A stretch of DNA of 50,997 nucleotides from a virus. Positions within the stretch are counted from its first letter, which is position 1. The number at the start of each line of letters is the position of its first letter. Under the pieces are notes generated by a model. The model did not search any database and was not told where the DNA came from. It saw only the letters and a program-made list of their open reading frames with translations. Both the position numbers and the translations under genes were made by a program. Positions 1 through 5,786 of the stretch are shown piece by piece. Where the stretch lies: IMG/VR virus record IMGVR_UViG_3300024431_000006, positions 1 through 50,997 of that record; one strand, given 5' to 3'.

Positions 1-157
1 GGACGGCGACTACGGGGTTCGTGCGTCCCGTGTCCCGAAGGAACGCGCACACCGCGTGAGCCATGGCCTGGGAGTCCTTGCCGCCCGACAGGCTGAGGAC
101 GATGGTCGCGCCACGTTCGATGGCGTCCAGGATCGGCGCTGGGATGGTGAGCATCAT
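1..157 (-). CDS. PAPS reductase-like protein, N-terminal part (cut by window edge)
   Basis: The first 52 codons of an adenine-nucleotide alpha-hydrolase (PP-loop) protein run off the left edge. The motif SGGKDS at residues 24-29 is the ATP-pyrophosphatase loop of the PAPS reductase family, followed by the usual helix (QAMAHAV). The start is ATG at 157 or 154 and overlaps the stop of the gene before it. The matching C-terminal part, with RYCTSDLKR, lies at 50538-50997 on the same strand, so both are probably one gene cut by the linearisation of a circular map. Phage members may act in sulfur metabolism or in DNA or tRNA modification (DndC is a relative). The substrate cannot be told from this sequence. 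Confidence 0.85.
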   Translation of the reverse strand, partial: MMLTIPAPILDAIERGATIVLSLSGGKDSQAMAHAVCAFLRDTGRTNPVVAV

Positions 158-330
158 GCCCCCCTCCGGGCCATGTCCTGGCCGGTCTCAACCGCGTCGT
201 CAAGGTCGTCGGTGTAGTAGGCGGTGGCCTCATCGCCACCCCGGAAGTTGACCCGGAACTCGCCGTCCTCGCGGCGGATGACGATCCCCAGGGCTCTGAG
301 GATCATGCGTGCCCTCGCGAGGACCATCAT
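154..330 (-). CDS. Small conserved-type phage protein, 58 aa
   Basis: The start chosen is the ATG at 330, which overlaps the stop of the upstream gene (ATGA). A longer open frame reaches 396, but its extra N-terminus lies inside the upstream gene. The protein has a basic N-terminal helix (MMVLARARMILRALG) and then a short beta-rich part with the sequence TAYYTDDLDDAVETG. No catalytic motif is visible. It sits between two genes of the same leftward operon and overlaps both, which suggests coupled translation. Function unknown. Confidence 0.75.
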   Translation of the reverse strand: MMVLARARMILRALGIVIRREDGEFRVNFRGGDEATAYYTDDLDDAVETGQDMARRGA

Positions 331-710
331 GCGAGCCTCCGACCGGCCCAGCGCATCGCCTTCCACGTCTGGAACGTGCCGTCCTGGTCGATCCACATTC
401 CGTCGCTGAATCGCGCTGAGTCACGCCTCGTGGCGATGCCCCAGGAGTCGCCCTCGCTCCACACCGAGACACCAGGCATGATGTCGTTCAGGCGCTGCTT
501 GGTGGTCGAGGTCATCCACCCGCCCGTGGTCAGGAAGATCGGGCCGTCCTGGTGGAACTCCACGATGTTGGTCGCGTGGTACCGGACGGCGATGGTCGTC
601 GGCCCCACCTGGTGAACGGTGGTGTTGTGGCCGAGGGTCCGGGAGGTCGCGCCGTCCAGGAAGGTGAGCGCGTCTGCAAAGCCGGTGAGTTGAGTGGTCA
701 TGCGGGCCAT
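327..710 (-). CDS. Conserved-type phage protein of unknown function, 127 aa
   Basis: The start ATG at 708-710 is preceded by AGGAG and is the first gene of its operon segment. The middle of the protein has alternating beta strands and turns (VRYHATNIVEF, FLTTGGWMTSTTKQRLND). I recall similar patterns in small hypothetical proteins of many actino- and proteophages. There is no signal peptide, membrane segment or catalytic signature. A second in-frame ATG lies three codons downstream. Function unknown. Confidence 0.8.
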   Translation of the reverse strand: MARMTTQLTGFADALTFLDGATSRTLGHNTTVHQVGPTTIAVRYHATNIVEFHQDGPIFLTTGGWMTSTTKQRLNDIMPGVSVWSEGDSWGIATRRDSARFSDGMWIDQDGTFQTWKAMRWAGRRLA

Positions 711-1001
711 GGGTCCTGCTCCTGTCGTAGGTCTCGGAGCCTGAGTGGTCGTCGCTCCGTTGGCGTGGTGCTACCGCCTGGCCACACCTTCGGTGCTGAG
801 ACATGGCCCTGTCAAGCACTTTCGTCGGCCCCTCTGCTAATGCCGCGAAGGTACGCCACGCCCATGGGGTGACCACCGCCAGTCCGGGGCCATGTGCAGA
901 GAAGAAAACGGGGTCAGCGCACGCCTTCGGGAGCTTGCCCAGGTGCTCGTTTGCAGGGTAGGGTAGCAGACCGAAACACCCCCTGAGACAGGACGAAGAG
1001 C
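711..1001. promoter_or_regulatory. Divergent intergenic region between leftward and rightward genes
   Basis: No convincing gene lies here. It separates the leftward operon (start 710) from the rightward gene at 1002, so promoters for both directions are expected. A TTGACA hexamer on the minus strand at 815-810 could be a -35 box, but I see no good -10 box at normal spacing. A near copy of the leader motif reads GGAGCGACGACC on the minus strand around 745-757. The ten-base word GTGCTACCGC (about 768-777) recurs in the other non-coding locus near 5556-5565. Confidence 0.45.
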
Positions 1002-1442
1002 ATGGGTCGAGAGGAGACTACACCAAGCGTGATCCGGGCCGCGCTCAGAGGCGAGGTGCTGGGCCTGCTGCCGGAGATCGTGACCATCGTGCTGGATGAT
1101 GAGGAGCCCGCAGCCGCCCGCGTGAGGGCCTTCGAGACCATCGCACGGTATGGCCTGGGCGTGGCTGACATGGGGCAAGTGGTGATCGAGGTGGCGGGTG
1201 ACGCCCACTTCGGGGTGGTGGTCATGCCTGCCCTGGAGCAGCAGCGCATCGTGCTTGCAGAGGGGGACGGCGAGGAGGTCGAGGTAGTGCGTGAGCTACC
1301 CCCGGTGCATGGGGAGGCCATCCCCCAGGAGTTGAGCGTTGAGGTGGTGCCCCAGGAGGAGGCGAGCGGGGGTGCTGAGGAGGGCACGCTTGCAGAGGAG
1401 GGGGCAGCGGAGGAAGGAGGACCGGGCGAGCGTGCGGTGTGA
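1002..1442 (+). CDS. Acidic hypothetical protein, 146 aa (possible small terminase-like helical N-terminus)
   Basis: The first 55 residues are predicted helical (IRAALRGEVLGLLPEIV, AAARVRAFETIARYGLG). This spacing resembles small phage proteins that handle DNA at terminase or replication steps, but no terminase signature is certain. Residues 55-85 look beta-rich, and the last 60 are very acidic, rich in E, G and A. Codons such as CTT GCA GAG occur twice, matching the genome-wide YTTGCAG word. The gene stands alone, followed by 500 bases with repeats. Function is not assigned. Confidence 0.65.
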   Translation: MGREETTPSVIRAALRGEVLGLLPEIVTIVLDDEEPAAARVRAFETIARYGLGVADMGQVVIEVAGDAHFGVVVMPALEQQRIVLAEGDGEEVEVVRELPPVHGEAIPQELSVEVVPQEEASGGAEEGTLAEEGAAEEGGPGERAV

Positions 1443-1554
1443 GGGACGCGAGGGCAGGTGCAGGGGGGTGGTGGAAGGCGATGGCTGTGGGCTTGCGTCG
1501 AGTACGTTCCTCCCTCTCACACGATTCCACCCAAGAATCTCGTCGTTGTCGGCT

Positions 1555-1752
1555 GGTGGGACACCTTCTGGGACAGTTAGGACACCCCCGCTCACCGCAT
1601 AGATGTTGGGTCCTGGGCGGTACGTGTCCAAGCGGTGGACACCTTTCTGGGACAGTTAACCACCTGCTGTCACGAAACCTGGGACAGTTAGAGCACCCCG
1701 GAAGGCCAGCAGGCGCGCGGGTCCTGAGCGGTCGGTGTCCAAGCGGTGGGAC
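1555..1752 (+). repeat. Interleaved direct repeats (CTGGGACAGTTA x3 and a 32-base element x2)
   Basis: CTGGGACAGTTA starts at 1568, 1647 and 1679, each exact over 12 bases. The first two copies are also preceded by GGTGG(G)ACACCTT. A second element, GGGTCCTG-GCGGT-GTGTCCAAGCGGTGG in outline, occurs at 1608-1639 and 1719-1750 with about three differences. The two repeat types alternate on the same strand. The arrangement resembles iterons or an operator array rather than coding sequence. What protein binds is not known from this window. Confidence 0.8.
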
Positions 1753-1756
1753 GGTC

Positions 1757-1786
1757 TTGACAGGTTTCCCGTGACAAGAGTATGTA
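1757..1786 (+). promoter_or_regulatory. Candidate sigma70-type promoter
   Basis: TTGACA at 1757-1762 is a perfect -35 hexamer, followed after 18 bases by TATGTA, a poor -10 match. It points at the MazG-led operon and lies directly after the repeat array, where an array-binding protein could control it. The -10 weakness keeps confidence low. Confidence 0.35.
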
Positions 1787-1921
1787 GTAGGGGGGGGGTG
1801 AGGGCTGAAGAGGTAGGGTAGCTGAGGAGCGGAGTTACTCACGCGGGGGCGCGCGAGAGGGCTGGCACGAGTTCTGCACTGTTACACGAGTAGGAAATGG
1901 GCGCGACGACCACCTGGCGCT

Positions 1922-1930
1922 GAGACGACC
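1922..1930 (+). promoter_or_regulatory. GAGACGACC leader motif upstream of the MazG-like gene
   Basis: GAGACGACC ends 17 bases before the ATG at 1948. A second, partial copy (CGACGACCACCTGG) lies just upstream from 1904. The same word precedes starts in the minus-strand operon. The Shine-Dalgarno for this gene is a separate GGAGAG closer to the ATG. Confidence 0.6.
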
Positions 1931-1947
1931 ACACACCTGGAGAGACC

Positions 1948-2280
1948 ATGCCTCACTCGGGACCCCTGTACCAACTGGCTCTGGAGATTCTGACCATCAA
2001 CCGGGCGAACGGCTGGAAGGTCGTCGAGGTCAGTGACTGGGACTCATCCGACATCACCAAGATCCCGGCGAACCTGGCGCTGATCCACTCGGAGGTGTCG
2101 GAGGCCCTGGAGGGCTTCAGGCACAACGACCCGGTGAACTTCGCTGAGGAGCTTGCTGACATCATCATTCGAGTCCTGGACCTCGCTGGTGGGCTCAAGA
2201 TCGACATCGACGCTGAGGTCGAGGCTAAGATGGAGATCAACCGGCACCGGGGTGAGCGCCACGGAGGGAAGCGGATATGA
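1948..2280 (+). CDS. MazG-like nucleotide pyrophosphohydrolase
   Basis: The 110-residue length fits single-domain MazG-like proteins, which hydrolyse NTPs or dNTPs to the monophosphate and pyrophosphate using magnesium. The acidic motif of the all-alpha NTP pyrophosphohydrolase fold is visible: E52xxE55 in the first helix and E68xxD71 in EELAD of the next helix, with a basic C-terminal helix (EINRHRGERH). ATG at 1948 has GGAGAG 6-7 bases upstream. Phage homologues are thought to tune nucleotide pools or alarmone levels in the infected cell. It leads a rightward operon of small accessory genes. Confidence 0.88.
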   Translation: MPHSGPLYQLALEILTINRANGWKVVEVSDWDSSDITKIPANLALIHSEVSEALEGFRHNDPVNFAEELADIIIRVLDLAGGLKIDIDAEVEAKMEINRHRGERHGGKRI

Positions 2281-2330
2281 AAACGTCAGCGGTTCTCAGG
2301 AAGTGCCGACGTTTCCAGTGGCCATGCTGA
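2277..2330 (+). CDS. Possible 17-aa coupled mini-ORF
   Basis: ATG at 2277 overlaps the stop of the MazG-like gene (ATGA), and its own TGA overlaps the ATG at 2330 (TGATG). The peptide would be 17 residues, basic, with two cysteines. It has no strong ribosome site of its own. It may simply carry ribosomes between two coupled genes, or be chance. Confidence 0.25.
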   Translation: MKTSAVLRKCRRFQWPC

Positions 2331-2566
2331 TGGTCATGCTGACGAAGGCCCAGATGGAGTTCCTGCTGGAGCAGTCGAAGTTCAAGACAGTAATAGCCTT
2401 CTCAGAGTGCGGCACCGAGTTCCGTCTGCAAAAGCACACCGGCATCGGGTACTCGGAGGACCCCCGCTGGGGCACGATCCAGGCGGCTCTGAGCATCGGC
2501 CTCGAAGTCTACGCCAGGCGAGAGGCCGTGAAGGCTGGTGCGGTCGAGGTGGATGATGGCCTGTGA
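2330..2566 (+). CDS. Hypothetical protein, about 78 aa
   Basis: The open frame extends further upstream, but that part is a shadow of the MazG-like gene. Reasonable starts are the ATGs at 2324 and 2330, and 2330 is favoured because it overlaps a preceding stop. The protein has an N-terminal helix (LTKAQMEFLLEQSKF), a central beta part with FSECGTEFRLQKH, and a helical end. No known motif is seen. Its stop overlaps the GTG start of the next gene. Confidence 0.7.
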   Translation: MVMLTKAQMEFLLEQSKFKTVIAFSECGTEFRLQKHTGIGYSEDPRWGTIQAALSIGLEVYARREAVKAGAVEVDDGL

Positions 2567-3111
2567 AGGCCAGCCCGGAGCGCGTCGAGAGGTTCAAGGA
2601 CGAACTCCGGCACATCCTGGCGCATCACCATCCAGAAGTGCTGGAGGCCACGCGGGCAACGCTTCGGCGCGTCGGTCTACTACCTCCCCAGGAGCAGCGT
2701 ATGAGCGATGACAGCGAGAAGGGTCCGGGATACCTACTTCCCCCGCACCTGGAGTGGGCCAGGATCACCAACGACCAGGGGCCGAGTGAGTCCGAGACGT
2801 TCAGGCACCTGACCAGGCCGCTGATGGCGATCCGGTCGGTAGACCACGGGCGCTGGCACCTCAGTGTGAGCCACCGGGACCGGGTGCCGACGTGGGAGGA
2901 GCTTGGGATCGCTCGGGACGCTCTGCTACCCGAGGACGCCTGGCTCGCCCTACCGTGGCCACCCCGCAGATACTGGATCAACCACAACCGGCGCGTCCTG
3001 CACCTCTGGGCCTTCAAGGACCCGGAGCTTCAGGAGCAGTTCAAGTGGGAGGGAGAGATGGCCCAGAAGCTCCCGACCAACAAGCCACCAGACGGAGGAG
3101 AGGAGCAGTGA
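2563..3111 (+). CDS. DUF7694-like conserved phage protein, 182 aa
   Basis: The start is GTG at 2563, overlapping the previous stop (GTGA). The N-terminal 45 residues are helical and basic. The rest has the pattern HLSVSHRDRVPTWEEL, then ARDALLP, then LPWPPRRYWINH and VLHLWAF. I recall this pattern from the small phage family DUF7694, whose function is unknown. It is part of the accessory operon and overlaps the next gene by four bases. Confidence 0.75.
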   Translation: MKASPERVERFKDELRHILAHHHPEVLEATRATLRRVGLLPPQEQRMSDDSEKGPGYLLPPHLEWARITNDQGPSESETFRHLTRPLMAIRSVDHGRWHLSVSHRDRVPTWEELGIARDALLPEDAWLALPWPPRRYWINHNRRVLHLWAFKDPELQEQFKWEGEMAQKLPTNKPPDGGEEQ

Positions 3112-3488
3112 AGACGAAAGAGAAGCTCGCCCAGGTGCTGCACGCGGCGGGCCTGTTCGACATGGAGAAGGTCGCCCGCGCTGGCCGCTACGACGACTAC
3201 GAGTCGGAGTACCCGACGCCCATCCTGGATCTCGTCGATCACCTCCGGGGGCACGGTAATGATGATCTGGCGAGACGGGCCATGGACGGCGAGTGGGACG
3301 CCTCCAAGGAGGAGTCTGACGCCTGGGCCGAGAGCGAGGAGGGGCGCGAGCTAATGCGCGGCCTCGGGGACCCCAAGAACCTGCTCCCGCCGCACCAGAA
3401 GTTCAGCAAGTGGAAGGAGGGCGAGGAGACAGCCGCAGAGCGGGGCGCGAAGATCGAAAAGAATCTACCAAACCGAAGAGGTGCGTGA
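3108..3488 (+). CDS. Conserved-type phage protein, 126 aa
   Basis: The start GTG at 3108 overlaps the previous stop (GTGA). The pattern AAGLFDMEKVARAGRYDDYESE followed by DLVDHLRGHGNDDLARRAMDGEWD and SKEESDAW matches a small family that I remember as common in phages and uncharacterised. It is mainly helical and acidic with no catalytic motif. The open frame extends upstream as a shadow of the preceding gene. Confidence 0.8.
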   Translation: MKTKEKLAQVLHAAGLFDMEKVARAGRYDDYESEYPTPILDLVDHLRGHGNDDLARRAMDGEWDASKEESDAWAESEEGRELMRGLGDPKNLLPPHQKFSKWKEGEETAAERGAKIEKNLPNRRGA

Positions 3489-3742
3489 TGGCGAATGACG
3501 AGTACGCGGAAGCGGTTGGAGAGCAGGTGAAGAGGCTGGTCCAGACCCACGAGATCCTGGTGGTGTCCCAGGCGGAGGTGGCGGCCCGTAAGGTGCGCTA
3601 CGCCATCGGGAACTACATGGACACGGTCTACGCTCGCCTCGCCCGCGAGGACGGCGGACGGCTGGCGAAGGACGAGAAGAGCGACCCGGACCAGGAGGAC
3701 ATGGGCCTGGGAGGCACCAAGGAGCCAGACGATGGATCCTGA
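3488..3742 (+). CDS. Hypothetical helical protein, 84 aa
   Basis: ATG at 3488 overlaps the preceding TGA (TGATG). The protein is largely helical (YAEAVGEQVKRLVQTHEIL) with an acidic, glycine-containing tail. Composition and GC-rich third positions support coding. No family is recognised. Confidence 0.75.
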   Translation: MANDEYAEAVGEQVKRLVQTHEILVVSQAEVAARKVRYAIGNYMDTVYARLAREDGGRLAKDEKSDPDQEDMGLGGTKEPDDGS

Positions 3743-4013
3743 AGAGGAGGTCCAGAACCTGCGCGAGTGCCTGGACTGGCTGTGTCAGCAGTCGTGGGAG
3801 GGCGGCGACATCGACGGCGGCGTCTTCCAGGACGGCCTGGAGCGCATGGGCATCCTGGTGCGCGTACCCGCCACCCAGCAGTTTCGGGAGGAGTGGGACG
3901 CGGATGAGATGCTGATCCAGCGGTGGAAGGAGAAGGAGATCCGGGCGGTCCTCGAACTCGAAGCGATGGCCCAGGCTGAAGGCGGAGACCTACTAGGAGA
4001 CACCGATGTCTGA
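3732..4013 (+). CDS. Hypothetical acidic protein, 93 aa
   Basis: It overlaps the previous gene by 11 bases and the next gene by 8. Helical segments (EEVQNLRECLDWLCQQSW, IQRWKEKEIRAVLELEAMA) surround a short central part. No catalytic motif or membrane segment is seen. The dense overlaps point to coupled expression with the kinase gene that follows. Confidence 0.75.
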   Translation: MDPEEEVQNLRECLDWLCQQSWEGGDIDGGVFQDGLERMGILVRVPATQQFREEWDADEMLIQRWKEKEIRAVLELEAMAQAEGGDLLGDTDV

Positions 4014-4464
4014 TTACACCCTACTGCTCATGGTCGGGCTTCCCCGGAGCGGGAAGACGACCCAGGCCAGGAAGATCGCCCGCGAGCGCGGGGTGGCCGT
4101 CATGATCGTCAGCCCGGATGCTATCCGCATGGCGCTGCACGGCCAGCCGTACATCCCCACAGCGGAGCCCCTCATCTGGGCCATGGCGCGGATCCAGGCG
4201 CACGCGGCGTTCATCGCTGGCCACGAGTACGTCATCATCGACGCCACGAACACCACGGTGAAGCGGCGGGCGGAGTGGGTGAAGCTCGCCAAGGGCATCC
4301 CAGGCTGTGAGACGGCTGCGCTGCTCTGCGGGGCCACCATGGACCTGTGCCTGCGTCGAGCGGTTGCAGACGGCAGGGAAGACCTGATCCCTCCCATCGA
4401 GCGCATGAACGACGAGCAGGAAGAGATCGACGAGGAAGCTGAAGACATCCGGGTGCTCTTCTGA
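4006..4464 (+). CDS. P-loop kinase, polynucleotide-kinase-like
   Basis: This is a 152-residue P-loop kinase. Walker A is GLPRSGKTT (residues 11-19, K17). SPDAIRMAL at 36-44 fits the substrate-binding segment of the T4 Pnk kinase family, VIIDATNT at 76-82 is the Walker B/lid region, and two arginines near 117-118 fit the lid. T4 Pnk uses ATP to phosphorylate the 5'-OH ends of nucleic acid. Here the HAD phosphatase is a separate gene starting at the stop of this one (TGATG), so together they look like a split kinase/phosphatase. No RNA ligase gene is seen. Another zeta-toxin-like P-loop kinase role is possible. Confidence 0.85.
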   Translation: MSDYTLLLMVGLPRSGKTTQARKIARERGVAVMIVSPDAIRMALHGQPYIPTAEPLIWAMARIQAHAAFIAGHEYVIIDATNTTVKRRAEWVKLAKGIPGCETAALLCGATMDLCLRRAVADGREDLIPPIERMNDEQEEIDEEAEDIRVLF

Positions 4465-4859
4465 TGGGGGCCCCGTGGATCGGCTTCGACCTCGACGGCA
4501 CGCTCGCTCAGTACGACGGCTGGGCTGGGCCCACCGAGATCGGGGAGCCCATCTGGAAGATGATCTACGTGGTGAAGGCGATCATCGACACGCCCGTACA
4601 CGGCATCGAAGTCAAGATCATGACCGCCCGAGTGAGCGTGCCGGAGCAGGCCGACGAGTGCCGGGCAGCGATCCAGGACTGGTGCGAGAGGCACATCGGT
4701 GCCCGCCTGGAGGTCGTCTGCTGCAAAGACCTCGACATGCTCCTGCTCTACGACGACCGCGCCATCACGGTCGAGAAGAACACCGGGAGGATCCTGACCG
4801 CGCCGCAGGCCGGCGTGGTGGCGCTCGGGAATAGCTTCAGGAAGCCCGACGAGGACTGA
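4464..4859 (+). CDS. HAD-superfamily phosphatase
   Basis: HAD motif I, DLDGT, is at residues 9-13 (nucleophile D9, acid D11). T54 in KIMTAR is the motif II threonine, K88-D89 may serve as motif III, and DDRA near 97-100 fits motif IV. At 131 residues this is a minimal cap-less HAD domain. With the kinase directly upstream it may remove 3'-phosphates, like the C-terminal half of T4 Pnk. A nucleotide phosphatase role is also possible. ATG at 4464 overlaps the kinase stop. Confidence 0.85.
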   Translation: MGAPWIGFDLDGTLAQYDGWAGPTEIGEPIWKMIYVVKAIIDTPVHGIEVKIMTARVSVPEQADECRAAIQDWCERHIGARLEVVCCKDLDMLLLYDDRAITVEKNTGRILTAPQAGVVALGNSFRKPDED

Positions 4860-5071
4860 TGGAACTCCACTACAAGTACGGCGGATGGATCGCCTACGAG
4901 GACGATCCCATCGACTGGGACCGCATCGAAAAGGACGGCTGGCCGCTCGTTCTGAAGCGCGAGGACACCCTCACGCCGAAGATCGAATGGTACGCCGTCG
5001 CGGGGTGCGTGACCATCGCCATGATGGTCGCAGGATGGTGGGGGCTTGCGGCCTGGCTGATCGCACGCTGA
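4859..5071 (+). CDS. Small membrane protein, 70 aa
   Basis: The first 40 residues are polar and acidic. One hydrophobic segment spans about residues 45-68 (WYAVAGCVTIAMMVAGWWGLAAWLI) and ends in a lone arginine, so it is a tail-anchored inner-membrane protein. Its ATG overlaps the stop of the phosphatase gene. It is the last gene before the 700-base non-coding locus. Function unknown. Confidence 0.75.
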   Translation: MELHYKYGGWIAYEDDPIDWDRIEKDGWPLVLKREDTLTPKIEWYAVAGCVTIAMMVAGWWGLAAWLIAR

Positions 5072-5280
5072 TCTTTACAGGCGATAGACGACCCCCTGAG
5101 ATCGCACCAGATGCCCAGACGCTTCGGAAGACTTCAGAGACAGACCCTGGGGACCGCGCTGGCACGCACCACGCCAACACGGAATCCCAGGACCAGACCT
5201 TCGCGTAGAAAGAAGCGGGGTGGGAGGAAGATGCGGACTCAGAGGGGTCGTAGGTCATACTAAACGGCACCGACGTGGAT

Positions 5281-5292
5281 TTGGTCGTCTCC
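5281..5292 (+). promoter_or_regulatory. Anti-leader patch complementary to GGAGACGACC
   Basis: TTGGTCGTCTCC here is the exact reverse complement of GGAGACGACCAA. Nine to twelve bases of it pair with the leader motifs of the MazG, Acb2-like, helicase, RecT, AAA+ and other genes. There is no start codon after the minus-strand copy at this position, so it does not look like one more gene leader. Confidence 0.5.
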
Positions 5293-5301
5293 GTCGTGTC
5301 G

Positions 5302-5351
5302 GGGTGGGAGGATCGTAGGCAGTCCGGTGTTGCACCGGGCTCCTCCCACCC
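5302..5351 (+). terminator. Strong hairpin with T-rich tail (attenuator-like)
   Basis: GGGTGGGAGGA (5302-5312) pairs perfectly with TCCTCCCACCC (5341-5351). Inside it, GTCCGGTG (5322-5329) pairs with CACCGGGC (5333-5340) around a TTG loop, with a 9-base bulge on the 5' side. ATCTTTT follows at once, as in an intrinsic terminator. The same 12 bases GGGGTGGGAGGA also occur at 5217-5228 and could pair with the same 3' strand instead, so two exclusive folds are possible. It ends six bases before the tRNA-like structure. Confidence 0.6.
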
Positions 5352-5357
5352 ATCTTT

Positions 5358-5428
5358 TGCGGGTTAGCCGTGGGGCTCACCAGGGGTCATATCCCTGGAG
5401 GCGCGAGGTTCGATTCCTCCGCCCGCAA
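5358..5428 (+). tRNA. tRNA-Met-like (anticodon CAT) with aberrant D-arm
   Basis: A seven-pair acceptor stem joins TGCGGGT (5358-5364) to GCCCGCA (5421-5427), and A5428 is the discriminator. The anticodon stem CAGGG/CCCTG (5381-5385/5393-5397) holds a seven-base loop with T33 and anticodon CAT at 5388-5390. The T-arm has the loop TTCGATT (5409-5415) with four or five pairs. The D-arm is short (about 16 bases between stems) and lacks a normal GG loop. CCA is not encoded. It may be a working methionine or CAT-isoleucine tRNA, or a tRNA-like element that guides RNA processing. Confidence 0.65.
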
Positions 5429-5490
5429 CTTGCAGGAAGAGTCGGTGAGGGAACTTCGCCTTGGCGATGACAGCCCAACCTAACGTCCAC

Positions 5491-5511
5491 GCTGCAAAGC
5501 TGGAGGTAGTC
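5491..5511 (+). promoter_or_regulatory. 21-base patch complementary to the helicase mRNA
   Basis: The 21 bases at 5491-5511 are identical to plus-strand bases 39717-39737. Because the helicase gene is on the minus strand, a plus-strand transcript here would pair perfectly with its message over the Walker B codons (DYLQLCS). Flanks also match in part (CCA before, A after, with one mismatch each side). It could instead be a relic copy of the gene or a recombination footprint. Confidence 0.55.
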
Positions 5512-5756
5512 CACCGGCTCGCCCCCGTCGTCACGCATAGCGCGGGGCGGGGTTGTGCTACCGCGTGTCGCCACGAGGTAGCCTCCGGGTGGCCCTCGTC
5601 TCCCTTCGACGGACGGGCGGGGGTCACCAACTCTTGAGACGCGAGACCGCCCGGACATGCAAAACTCGGGGTGCTTAGTCCCCAGGCCAGTCACTGATGC
5701 TGGCAGTAGCGCGGGTGTGAAGGAGGTGCCGCGCCGGGCTCGCGCACGATAGCAGC

Positions 5757-5765
5757 GAGACGACC
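5757..5765 (+). promoter_or_regulatory. GAGACGACC leader motif upstream of the Acb2-like gene
   Basis: GAGACGACC ends 21 bases before the ATG at 5787. An AGGAG ribosome site lies between them, so here the motif is separate from the Shine-Dalgarno. Confidence 0.6.
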
Positions 5766-5786
5766 TACCCCCACCAGGAGCACGAT

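Larger units (their letters stand above)
1443..1947. other. 505-base non-coding block with direct repeats
   Basis: I see no plausible gene. The block holds three copies of CTGGGACAGTTA, two copies of a 32-base GC-rich element, a candidate promoter near 1757-1786, and two tandem GACGACC words just before the next gene. It is a candidate replication origin, operator array or regulator-binding region. Confidence 0.6.
5072..5786 (+). ncRNA. Non-coding locus: candidate structured regulatory RNA region
   Basis: No plausible protein gene fills these 715 bases, which is exceptional in this dense genome. In order it holds: a first GGGGTGGGAGGA at 5217-5228; GGTCGTCTCC at 5283-5292, complementary to the leader motif of many phage genes; a long hairpin at 5302-5351 with a T-rich tail; a CAT tRNA-like fold at 5358-5428; and a 21-base perfect complement to the helicase message at 5491-5511. 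Further short hairpins lie near 5665-5690 and 5724-5750. Transcription from the plus-strand operon upstream would read through it. Processing around the tRNA could free RNAs on both sides. This is inference from sequence alone. Confidence 0.5.

Noticed and set aside
1222-1842. Long minus-strand open frames (up to about 206 codons) over the repeat block
   Set aside because: Composition is dominated by P, R, C and H, they oppose a real gene, and the repeats they cross are non-coding in all phases.
1863-1878. TGGCACG-N4-CTGCA, close to a sigma54 promoter (GG-N10-GC)
   Set aside because: The -12 element is imperfect and nothing else points to sigma54 or an enhancer protein, so it could be chance.
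5377-5694. Minus-strand open frame of about 105 codons encoding DYLQLCS in the non-coding locus
   Set aside because: It overlaps the tRNA-like element, has no ribosome site, and apart from the 21-base match has shadow-like composition. I treat the match as a nucleotide-level feature.
5072-5786. tmRNA or RNase P RNA in the non-coding locus
   Set aside because: I found no alanine-tRNA-like permuted ends with a tag frame and no RNase P core motifs (GAGGAAAGTC type).
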